Shown piece after piece: positions 1 through 6,574 of a stretch of DNA of 12,501 nt. The DNA is taken from contig CAZRGV010000160.1 of the NCBI GenBank assembly GCA_964599655.1, positions 1 through 12,501 on the forward strand, given 5' to 3'. Below the pieces are notes generated by a model. The model ran no database searches. It was not told the origin of the DNA and saw nothing but the letters and a program-made list of their open reading frames with translations. The stretch is from CAZRGV01 sp964599655 (lineage in GTDB: Bacteria; Planctomycetota; Planctomycetia; Isosphaerales; Isosphaeraceae). The translations under genes and the position numbers were made by a program. The first letter of the stretch is position 1. Each line of letters opens with the position of its first letter.

Positions 1-4
1 AAGA

Positions 5-27
5 CACTGGCGGGCAAGCCGCCAGTG
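5..27. repeat. Perfect 9-bp palindrome, REP-like or terminator of an upstream gene
   Basis: The arms CACTGGCGG (5-13) and CCGCCAGTG (19-27) are exact reverse complements around the 5-nt loop GCAAG. No T-run follows on the plus strand. It lies about 100 nt before the first gene. It could be the terminator of a gene left of the window or a copy of a dispersed palindromic repeat; only one copy is visible here, so the choice is open. Confidence 0.55.
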
Positions 28-55
28 GCACCCGGCGTCGTGAAGTCGCTATACT
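26..55 (+). promoter_or_regulatory. Weak candidate promoter for the SDR gene
   Basis: TATACT (50-55, four of six matches to TATAAT) stands in an otherwise GC-rich stretch. The best -35 at 18-bp spacing is TGGCAC (26-31), which matches TTGACA at only three positions and overlaps the palindrome arm. A start near position 62 would give a leader of about 60 nt before the ATG at 124. Confidence 0.3.
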
Positions 56-123
56 CCCGACGAGGAACCCGCCTCGAGGGTTCGCGATGGCACCGTGGTT
101 TTCGAGTCTGACGAGGGGTGGCC

Positions 124-909
124 ATGGCCTTGGTCGAGCCGCGAGTGGCGGTGGTGACGGGGGGAAGCCGGGGTATCGGGCGAGGGATCGTCGAGGAACT
201 CGCGGGGCTGGGCTTACGGCTGGTGGTCAACTACCGATCGGACGCCGGGGCCGCGACGGCGGCTTGCGAGGAGGCGGAGCGTCGCGGATCGCCTCGTGCC
301 TTGGCCTTGCGGGCCGACGTCGCCGACCTCGATCAGTCGAGGCGGTTGCTTGAGCAAACCCTGGAGTCTTTTGGACGCATCGACGTCTGGGTGAACAACG
401 CGGGGGTGGCTCCCGAGGCGCGCCTTGATCTGCTCGAGATGACCCCGGAAAGCTGGGACCGCGTGATGGGGATCAACCTTCGCGGGCCGTTCTTTCTGAC
501 CCAGGCCGTCGCTCGATCCATGATGGAATTGGGCCGCGCGGGCGTGATCCGTGACCCACAAATCATTTTCATCACGTCGGTCTCCAGCACGTTCGCCAGT
601 GTGAACCGGGGCGAATACTGCGTGTCGAAGGCCGGCTTGAGCATGGTCGCCCAGCTTTTCGCGAGTCGCCTGGCCGACGAAGGGATCGCGGTCTTCGAGG
701 TCCGTCCCGGAATCATCGCCACCGACATGACGGCGGCCGTTCACGACGCGTACGATCGACGGATCGCCGACGGTCTGCTTCCGATCCGACGATGGGGGAC
801 GCCCCAAGACGTCGGCCGGGCCGTGGCCGCCTTGGCATCCGGCGCGCTTCCGTACTCGACGGGCGAGGTTTTGCACGTCGATGGCGGCTTGCACCTGCGA
901 CGGCTCTAA
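124..909 (+). CDS. Short-chain dehydrogenase, 3-ketoacyl-ACP reductase type
   Basis: This is a 261-residue cytosolic NAD(P)-dependent oxidoreductase of the classical SDR family. Seen: the cofactor-binding glycine motif TGGSRGIG (residues 12-19), the acidic D65 after the fourth strand region, NNAG (91-94), and the catalytic set S142, Y155 and K159 (YCVSK). The C-terminal STGEVLHVDGG is typical of the family. Length and the segments NLRGPFFLTQAV and NRGEYCVSKAGLS resemble the group annotated as 3-ketoacyl-ACP reductase (PRK12745), which from family knowledge is FabG-like. The real substrate could equally be a sugar or alcohol. Start: an in-frame GTG lies at 118, but GAGGGG at 113-118 sits five bases before ATG 124, so ATG 124 is preferred. 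No fatty-acid synthesis genes are adjacent, so this is probably not the housekeeping fabG. The gene is followed by a 255-nt gap. Confidence 0.9.
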   Translation: MALVEPRVAVVTGGSRGIGRGIVEELAGLGLRLVVNYRSDAGAATAACEEAERRGSPRALALRADVADLDQSRRLLEQTLESFGRIDVWVNNAGVAPEARLDLLEMTPESWDRVMGINLRGPFFLTQAVARSMMELGRAGVIRDPQIIFITSVSSTFASVNRGEYCVSKAGLSMVAQLFASRLADEGIAVFEVRPGIIATDMTAAVHDAYDRRIADGLLPIRRWGTPQDVGRAVAALASGALPYSTGEVLHVDGGLHLRRL

Positions 910-1062
910 GCCGACAGCCTCGGCCCCCCTCGGTGGACGCGGGAGCTTTTTGGCACGCGACCGCGAGTTTCGTCCGGCCCCAAGATCAAGCCTGGTCCCG
1001 AGAAGCGCCGATCCCGCAGGTCGGGACGCAAGAGCGACTGGGCCATTGAGGCGTCGCCAGCG

Positions 1063-1068
1063 TACAAT
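1063..1068 (+). promoter_or_regulatory. Possible -10 element of the kinase gene
   Basis: TACAAT (five of six matches to TATAAT) is the only AT-rich hexamer of this kind in the 255-nt gap before the kinase gene. No acceptable -35 sits 16-18 bp upstream; the closest, TTGAGG at 1046, is only 11 bp away. If used, the leader would be about 90 nt. The rest of the 910-1164 gap shows no gene. Confidence 0.25.
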
Positions 1069-1095
1069 AATCGTTAGCGCACCTCACCGTCCAGG

Positions 1096-1114
1096 GGCCG
1101 TGACGATCACGGCC
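1096..1114. promoter_or_regulatory. 19-bp palindrome in the kinase leader, operator or RNA hairpin
   Basis: GGCCGTGA (1096-1103) and TCACGGCC (1107-1114) are perfect inverted repeats separated by CGA. The site lies 50 nt upstream of the kinase ATG and about 28 nt after the possible -10 at 1063. As DNA it has the size of a dimeric repressor operator. As RNA it would form an 8-bp hairpin with a triloop. No T-run follows, so it is a poor terminator for the SDR gene. Confidence 0.4.
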
Positions 1115-1164
1115 GTGGTCCCCCCGCTGGTTGAACGATCCTGCCGAACCGACGAGGGCCGTCC

Positions 1165-4100
1165 ATGTCCGATGCCGAGCCGACCCGCGCCGAGATGCAA
1201 ACTCTGCCTCAGATCGGCAGTTACCGGCTGATCCAGCAGCTCGGAACCGGCGGAATGAGTTCCGTCTTTCGCGCGGTTCACGTCGATTCCGGGCTCGAAG
1301 TCGCGGTCAAGATTCTGCCGAGAAGTCTGGCGAAGAACCCGACGATGCTCCAGCGGTTCCTTCGCGAGGCCAAGAGCGCCGAATCGCTCCAGGATCCGAA
1401 TATCGTCGAGATCTTCGACCGCGGAACCGAGGGGGGACGTTACTACATCGTGCTGGAGTACATGCCCGGCGGCGACCTTCACGAACGGGTTCGAGACCGG
1501 GGGCCCTTGCCGGTGGCCGAGGTGGTCGAGATCATGAAATCCGTGGCGCGCGGCTTGAAGCACGCGGCCGAACGGGGGCTGATCCACCGGGACATCAAGC
1601 CGGCCAACCTGCTCATGACGGCGGACGGTCGGGTCAAGATCACCGACCTTGGTCTCGCCTTGCAACTGGCCGACGACGAGCGCGTCACCAGGGATGGCAC
1701 CACAGTCGGCACCGTCGATTTCATGGCCCCCGAGCAGGCCAGGGACAGCCGCGCGACCAGCGTCAAGAGCGATATCTACTCGCTGGGCTGCACCGTTTAC
1801 TACCTGCTGACCGGCACCCCCCCCTTCCCTGGCGGCGACCTGCCCGACAAGCTCCGTCGCCACGCCTTCGAGACGGCCCCCGATGTCCGGAGCTTACGGC
1901 CCGAGGTTCCCGAGGAACTGGCCGAACTCGTCCAGCGGATGATGGCCAAGAAGCCCGACCGCCGGTTCCTTGATTATGATCATCTGCTGATGGCACTCGA
2001 CGATCTGCCGATCGCGGCGCCCGGCGAGGAGACGCTGGACGCTCTCGTCGATGAGGAGGACCAGTCGGGCGATCAGCCGCTCGTCGCACTCATCGACGAC
2101 GAGGACGACCGCCCCTTGCCCCTTCCAGGAGAGGAGCCGCTGGTCGCCCTCATCGACGACGACGATCGACCGCTGCCCGCGCCCGAGGACGCGCCGCTGG
2201 TCGCCCTCATCGACGACGACGATGAGCCGCCCCCCAGGTCCGACACGCCAGCGCCGCTGGTCGCCCTCATCGACGAGGACGACGTGGACGAAGGATTCCG
2301 TCTCGGACCAGGGTCGGGGTTGGTACCCGGCTCCACCAAGTCGTTGCCGACCCTCCCGGCGGGGCGGAACGAGTCGGTCGCCCGCGTTCGGAACGGAGGA
2401 GCGTCCGTTCCGAACGCTCCACCCACGGAGCCGGATCTGAGCAAGCTGGCGGAACTCGACCGCGAGGCCCCAACCTTGCCGGGGCCTCGGCGTCCCTCGC
2501 CCTCCACGATGCCCGCTCGCCCTTCGGAGTCAGACGCGGAGCCCCAACCCGAGCTGTTCGCGCCCTCCGGCGAAGCGGTGTCCCGAATGCTCGACGAGGA
2601 GGAGCGGACCCACGTTGGCTATCTTCGGGTCACGCCGCCACCGACAGGTCCGACACCGATCGACCTCAAGACGCTGCAAACCCGCCTGCTCAAAGGAGTA
2701 CTGGCCGCGCTCATCCTTCTGATGGTCGGAATCGGCGCGAGACAGTTCCTTCCCTTGCTCTGGTCGAGTTCCCGACCGTCCAAGGAACACAGTCCGTCGG
2801 CGGAGGAGGCGAAGGCGCTGGCGGAAGAGGGCGTGTCTCGGCCGTTTTCCATTCCTCGAACAACCGCCGAGGCCGCCGTCGACGAGGCCGTGAAGGCTCG
2901 GAACGCCGCCCCCTGGCAAGAGCCTGAGGAGCGTCCGAGCGAACCGGCCGCTGAACCCACCTTCCCGGCGGAGGTCGTGGCGAAACTCGGCCTGGAAGCC
3001 GCCGAGCAAGCGCCCCCGGCTCGTGCCCTGACTCCCCGAGTGCTCGTCCGACGAGTCGACACGGTCCGAGACCGGGAACATCTGGGCTCGCTTCGACGAG
3101 CCTTCGACTTGCTCGAAGGGACGGTGGAGATTGCCGATGACGGACCCTTCTTCGAACAGGATCTGACCGTCCACGGTCGAGAGCGGCTCATCCAGGCCGC
3201 GCCGGGGCACCGGCCGGTCGTCGTTCTGGAATCGCCGAAACTTCGGTCGGTTCTCACGCAGCCGGCGGTCTTCGTCCTCAACCAGTCCAAGCTGACCATC
3301 GAGGGGATCGATCTGGTCGTCCGTGCGGCCGATCTGCCGCCGACGAAGACCTCGCTGTTCCTCTGCCTGGGCTCCGAATTGACGCTTCGGGACTGCACGA
3401 TCACCGTCGAAGGACCGATCCACCGCCCGCTTTCCCTGGTGCGGTTGGGGAAGTCCGGCAGTCCAGGCGATCAACCCGCGTCCAAGGTCCGGCTGGAACG
3501 CACCTTCGTGCGGGGCCCGAACCTGACCGCCCTGCACCTGGCGGAGGGACCGGCCGACGTGACCCTTTCCCGATCGGTCCTGATCTGTGGCGAGAGTCCG
3601 GCCGTGGTCATCAGCGGCGGCCCGAAGCCGGAACGTCGGATCGCCTTGCTTCGGTCGGTCGTGGCCACGTCCGATTCGGTCTTCGAGCTGGCGGGCTCGG
3701 CGGCCGCTCCGGATGCCTCTCGGCCGGTCGTTCGATCGCTAGGGACGGCCTTCGTCCGGCTGGAAGGCGCCAAGCCTGGGGGTCTGGTTGCCCACCGTGA
3801 GGTCGCCCGAGGGGGCCCCACCGAAGGCGCGGGTCTCGACTGGCTCGGCGAGCGGAATCTCTACCAGGGCTGGCCCTCGAACTCCGCCGAAGCTTCGCGG
3901 TCCACGGTCGCCGTGGCCGATCTCGCCGGAGTCCAGAAAACCTGGGAGGGCTCCGACGCGAGCAGCCGCGCCGGGGACGACGCCTGGCCCTCGACCGTGG
4001 CCTCGGACTGGACCTCACCCGTCGCTCTGAACGCTCGAAGCACGGACCTCGCCCCGATCCTGAGCCGGGTTGCCTCGCCGAGTCGCTACCTTCGAGAGAA

Positions 4101-5340
4101 GTCGATCGGGGCCTTCGATCGGCAAACGGTCAACGCGAACGTGACGGCCTCAACCGCCGGCGCATCGGTCCAAGAGCTGTCGTTCGACGCCCTGGCCGAG
4201 CCCTGGAACGGGGACCTGGGGCGCTTCCTGGCCGATCAGGTTCGAGGCGACGCCCGGCTCGTTCGGGTGCGGGTCCAGGGTGAGGGCACCTGCCCGATGA
4301 CCCCCATCCGGTTGCGAGAAGGGGTCTCCCTCGAAATCCAGGTCGAGCCCACCAAGGCCGGGACGGAACCTCTGACCTGGCGACCCTCGAACGAGATCGG
4401 CGGCGAGGCCCTGATCGAGGTTCGGCACGCCGACCTCTCGATCACGGGGGCCCGGTTTGCTCGAGACGCCCGGGCGACCCTGAAGTACGTGGTCAAGGTC
4501 ACTCATGGGGAACTCAACCTGACCGGCTGCCGGCTGACCGCGCCCGGGCAGGTCGAGCCATCGGGCGGGCGACTGGTCGGCTTCGTGACCGACGGCACCC
4601 GCCCCCTCTCCTCGTCGACGGCCGACGAGGGGGGCGACCGGCCCTTCTGCCGCCTCACCGATTGCCTGTTGATCACGGGCGGTGACGCCCTGACGGCCGA
4701 AGTCGGTCGCGGGGTCGTGACCCTGGCCAACTGCGCCATCGCGAGCGGGTCCGACGCGCTGGTTCTTCTGCCGCAACGGGTTCGGAGCGATCGGTTCGAA
4801 GCCGACCTCTGGCTCGACCAATGCACCATCGCCGCCGAGCAGAACTTCGTCCGACTCGGCCCCTGGCCGGGTGCGAACATCGGCCCCGACCGCCCCTGGC
4901 TGGTCTCGTCCCACGCCTGCGCCTTCCTCGACGCCTACGACCGGGGTCGCGTCCCGACCAGTGTTGTTCTGCTTCGAGTGGATGTTCGGGCCATGGCCCT
5001 GGGCGCCTTGTTCTGGCAGTCGGAAGGGGACGCCTACCAGATCACTCACTTTGTCTCGGGCGACGATTCCACCCCGCAACCCACCTCCTTCCCGGACATC
5101 CGCCGGCTCTGGGTGGATCTCTGGGGCCCGAGCCACATCCTTTTGCCGACGGGGCCCGGCACACCCAACGGCCCCGAGGCTCGGTTCCTGGTCGATCGGC
5201 TCAAGCCGGGCGAGGTCAAGGCCGACGACCTGGCGCTCGACCCGAGCGATCCTCCGAAGTCCAACGGATCGGCCGTCGGGGCCGACCTGACTCGCATGGG
5301 AATCACGCTCCCCGCGTCCACCCGCCGTCGCGAGCGATAA
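1165..5340 (+). CDS. Transmembrane Ser/Thr protein kinase with large beta-helix-like extracytoplasmic region
   Basis: A 1391-residue Hanks-type (PknB-like) kinase anchored in the cytoplasmic membrane. Seen, in order: Gly-rich loop GTGGMSSVF (27-35), ATP-binding lysine in VAVK (K49), helix-C Glu E68, catalytic loop HRDIKPAN (141-148), metal-binding DLG (161-163), APE (188-190) and D203 in DIYSLG. The catalytic set is complete, so activity is expected. Residues 290-373 hold an acidic linker with four PLVALID repeats and one degenerate copy. A hydrophobic helix spans about 508-525, flanked by K510 and R526. About 860 residues follow outside; from about 631 they contain short beta-strand repeats with asparagine and cysteine turns (KLTIEGIDLVV, ELTLRDCTITV, ELNLTGCRLTA), suggesting right-handed beta-helix folds in two blocks. 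No PASTA, WD40 or TPR repeats were recognised. Start: ATG 1165 has GAGGG (1154-1158) six bases upstream. The ligand and targets are unknown. No phosphatase gene adjoins it. Confidence 0.93.
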   Translation: MSDAEPTRAEMQTLPQIGSYRLIQQLGTGGMSSVFRAVHVDSGLEVAVKILPRSLAKNPTMLQRFLREAKSAESLQDPNIVEIFDRGTEGGRYYIVLEYMPGGDLHERVRDRGPLPVAEVVEIMKSVARGLKHAAERGLIHRDIKPANLLMTADGRVKITDLGLALQLADDERVTRDGTTVGTVDFMAPEQARDSRATSVKSDIYSLGCTVYYLLTGTPPFPGGDLPDKLRRHAFETAPDVRSLRPEVPEELAELVQRMMAKKPDRRFLDYDHLLMALDDLPIAAPGEETLDALVDEEDQSGDQPLVALIDDEDDRPLPLPGEEPLVALIDDDDRPLPAPEDAPLVALIDDDDEPPPRSDTPAPLVALIDEDDVDEGFRLGPGSGLVPGSTKSLPTLPAGRNESVARVRNGGASVPNAPPTEPDLSKLAELDREAPTLPGPRRPSPSTMPARPSESDAEPQPELFAPSGEAVSRMLDEEERTHVGYLRVTPPPTGPTPIDLKTLQTRLLKGVLAALILLMVGIGARQFLPLLWSSSRPSKEHSPSAEEAKALAEEGVSRPFSIPRTTAEAAVDEAVKARNAAPWQEPEERPSEPAAEPTFPAEVVAKLGLEAAEQAPPARALTPRVLVRRVDTVRDREHLGSLRRAFDLLEGTVEIADDGPFFEQDLTVHGRERLIQAAPGHRPVVVLESPKLRSVLTQPAVFVLNQSKLTIEGIDLVVRAADLPPTKTSLFLCLGSELTLRDCTITVEGPIHRPLSLVRLGKSGSPGDQPASKVRLERTFVRGPNLTALHLAEGPADVTLSRSVLICGESPAVVISGGPKPERRIALLRSVVATSDSVFELAGSAAAPDASRPVVRSLGTAFVRLEGAKPGGLVAHREVARGGPTEGAGLDWLGERNLYQGWPSNSAEASRSTVAVADLAGVQKTWEGSDASSRAGDDAWPSTVASDWTSPVALNARSTDLAPILSRVASPSRYLREKSIGAFDRQTVNANVTASTAGASVQELSFDALAEPWNGDLGRFLADQVRGDARLVRVRVQGEGTCPMTPIRLREGVSLEIQVEPTKAGTEPLTWRPSNEIGGEALIEVRHADLSITGARFARDARATLKYVVKVTHGELNLTGCRLTAPGQVEPSGGRLVGFVTDGTRPLSSSTADEGGDRPFCRLTDCLLITGGDALTAEVGRGVVTLANCAIASGSDALVLLPQRVRSDRFEADLWLDQCTIAAEQNFVRLGPWPGANIGPDRPWLVSSHACAFLDAYDRGRVPTSVVLLRVDVRAMALGALFWQSEGDAYQITHFVSGDDSTPQPTSFPDIRRLWVDLWGPSHILLPTGPGTPNGPEARFLVDRLKPGEVKADDLALDPSDPPKSNGSAVGADLTRMGITLPASTRRRER
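2032..2283 (+). repeat. In-frame coding repeats, PLVALID(D/E) acidic motif
   Basis: Within the kinase linker the heptad PLVALID occurs at residues 305-311, 325-331, 344-350 and 364-370. Each copy is followed by a run of Asp/Glu and a Pro-rich spacer of about a dozen residues. A diverged copy, LDALVDEED, is at 291-299. The last three copies (from 2137, 2194 and 2254) are nearly identical over about 23 nt, while the first (from 2077) differs by synonymous changes. This indicates tandem duplication with purifying selection on the peptide. Confidence 0.9.
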
Positions 5341-5777
5341 GCAGCGCGTCGGGTCTCCGATCAGGCCGGCGAAAACCGGGGCCGCGCCGCGAGGCGATCT
5401 GACGCAATCCTTGTTCTCATTTGAACTTGCGACAGAAATTTCGGTTCGTTTCGGGACACGACCCGTTCGTCAGCGGGCCAGGATTTCGGTTCGTTTCGGG
5501 TTTCCGCCGCGGACCGAATTCGCTCGAGGCGTCGCGTTCGACGAACTCCAGCCGGAGTGGGTTCCTGGGTTCGTTTTGTCAAGGAACAAGAACGAGGGGC
5601 GCCCCCAATCGCTCGAAGCGACGAATGGAACGGGCGTCGCGGGCGTCGAGATCTGGCCGACAATACCATCGAGGCGAAGGGCGGTTCTCTTCGGGTTTTC
5701 TTTCCGGATTCGAAACGGTCGTGGGGCGGGAATCGAGCGAACGGGTAGAAACGCCTGGGTCGAGAACGGAACACGAT
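5341..5777. other. Intergenic stretch without a convincing gene
   Basis: After the kinase stop there are about 440 nt in which all six frames contain only low-quality, Arg/Gly-rich open stretches with no recognisable domain. What can be seen is a family of short repeats (5438-5577). No strong promoter or rho-independent terminator for the kinase is visible; a short CCGG-CGAAAA-CCGG stem just after the stop is too weak to call. Confidence 0.6.
5438..5577. repeat. Degenerate interspersed repeats, minus-strand core AAACGAACC
   Basis: The 18-nt string ATTTCGGTTCGTTTCGGG occurs exactly at 5438-5455 and again at 5483-5500, 45 bp apart. A third, diverged copy (GGGTTCGTTTT) is at 5567-5577. Read on the minus strand, the repeats give NEPK in one frame and TNP in another. 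I recall such spurious peptides from many planctomycete hypothetical proteins, so this is probably a dispersed DNA repeat rather than a gene. That recollection could not be checked here. Confidence 0.6.
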
Positions 5778-5825
5778 CGAGGCCCGGTCGCGCTCCGGAT
5801 CGATGGGAGCGGCGACCGGGCCTCG
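5778..5825 (-). terminator. Strong hairpin, probable terminator of the DUF2203 gene
   Basis: Nineteen bases at 5778-5796 pair with 5806-5825 with a single bulged base and a 9-nt loop. The outer 13 pairs (CGAGGCCCGGTCG with CGACCGGGCCTCG) are continuous. It lies about 65 nt beyond the minus-strand stop at 5891. On that strand it is followed by ATCGTGTTCCGTTCTC, which is only moderately T-rich, so termination may be imperfect or rho-assisted. Confidence 0.6.
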
Positions 5826-5890
5826 GGTATGGATGATGAGTTCGAGTGAACCCGGCTGGGGGGCGGCCGGTGATCGGATAAGAACGGTGA

Positions 5891-6358
5891 TCAGCGAGAC
5901 GAGTCGTCGCCTCGACGGGCGTTCGAGGTGGCCGCCGCCAGAGGCTTGCGACCCGCGAAGCCGGCTCGGACCTCGTGCCAGTAGGCGACTTCGGGCTCGC
6001 CCAATCGCCAGCAGAGACACACTTCGCGCCCGTCCATGAGGCTCGGGAAGTCGCAGAGGCCGTCAGGGCCCTTGAGCTCGACGCCAAGGTCTTCGAGCTC
6101 CTTGACGTAGCTGCCGAGCTTTTCCTTCTCCTCGTCCATCTCGGCTTCGCTCTGAGCCACCTCTTCGTCATAGACATCGCCGGAACGTTGGCGGGCGTTG
6201 CGACGAGTGACCACGGAGAGACGCTGTTCTAGCTCGCGGACCTTCTCCCACTGCCGAACGACGTCGGAGACGATCTGCTTGACCAGAGGCAGCGTCCGAT
6301 TGGCTTCCTCGACGCTAAAGAACTTTCGCTTCTCCTGGACCGGATTGGGGGGCGCCAT
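5891..6358 (-). CDS. DUF2203 family protein
   Basis: A 155-residue soluble protein of unknown function that I assign to the DUF2203 family. Seen: an N-terminal segment RKFFSVEEANRTLPLVKQIV (11-30), where these families begin; a charged helical region, probably coiled coil, at about 31-92; and the C-terminal signature FPSLMDGREVCLCWRLG (104-120), then YWHEVRAGFAGRKPL (126-140). No signal peptide or membrane segment is visible. Start: ATG 6358 is preceded by AGGAGA (6364-6369) with a 5-nt spacer, a strong ribosome site. An in-frame ATG at 6421 would add 21 residues that do not fit the family's usual start and lacks such a site. It is transcribed alone from a promoter near 6531-6558, downstream of polX on the same strand. 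The C-terminal 15 residues are low-complexity. No biochemical role can be assigned. Confidence 0.88.
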   Translation of the reverse strand: MAPPNPVQEKRKFFSVEEANRTLPLVKQIVSDVVRQWEKVRELEQRLSVVTRRNARQRSGDVYDEEVAQSEAEMDEEKEKLGSYVKELEDLGVELKGPDGLCDFPSLMDGREVCLCWRLGEPEVAYWHEVRAGFAGRKPLAAATSNARRGDDSSR

Positions 6359-6530
6359 TCTGGTCTCCTGGATGAAAGGGACAATCGATGGATTTTGGAA
6401 TTCGGGCAGTTCGGTCGGCAACCCTCATGATCCCGCGGTCAGGGCAAGTCGTCATCGCGCTTGTCTTGGTCCCGCCCGGCCCCCACCCGACGACCACGGT
6501 CGCAATATCATGCAACCCCGGATATCGCAC

Positions 6531-6558
6531 ATTATAGGACCAGCGAGGCTCTTCGCAA
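6531..6558 (-). promoter_or_regulatory. Candidate sigma-70 type promoter of the DUF2203 gene
   Basis: On the minus strand a perfect TATAAT occupies 6536-6531. TTGCGA (6558-6553, four of six matches to TTGACA) lies 16 bp upstream. Transcription would start near 6524, giving a leader of about 165 nt before ATG 6358. It sits between the polX stop (6575) and the DUF2203 gene, so the two genes need not be co-transcribed. No terminator for polX was recognised in this gap. Confidence 0.5.
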
Positions 6559-6574
6559 GGGTGGTGGATCGTTG

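Noticed and set aside
26..42. Sigma-54 type promoter suggested by TGGCAC
   Set aside because: The required TTGC-type element at the -12 position is absent.
995..1027. Inverted repeat GTCCCGA/TCGGGAC after the SDR gene
   Set aside because: The 19-nt loop, the 85-nt distance from the stop and the lack of a T-run make it a poor terminator.
5411..5849. Two overlapping open frames (about 140 codons each) after the kinase gene
   Set aside because: They are Arg/Gly-rich, lack domains and good ribosome sites, overlap each other, and cover the dispersed repeats and the hairpin at 5778-5825.
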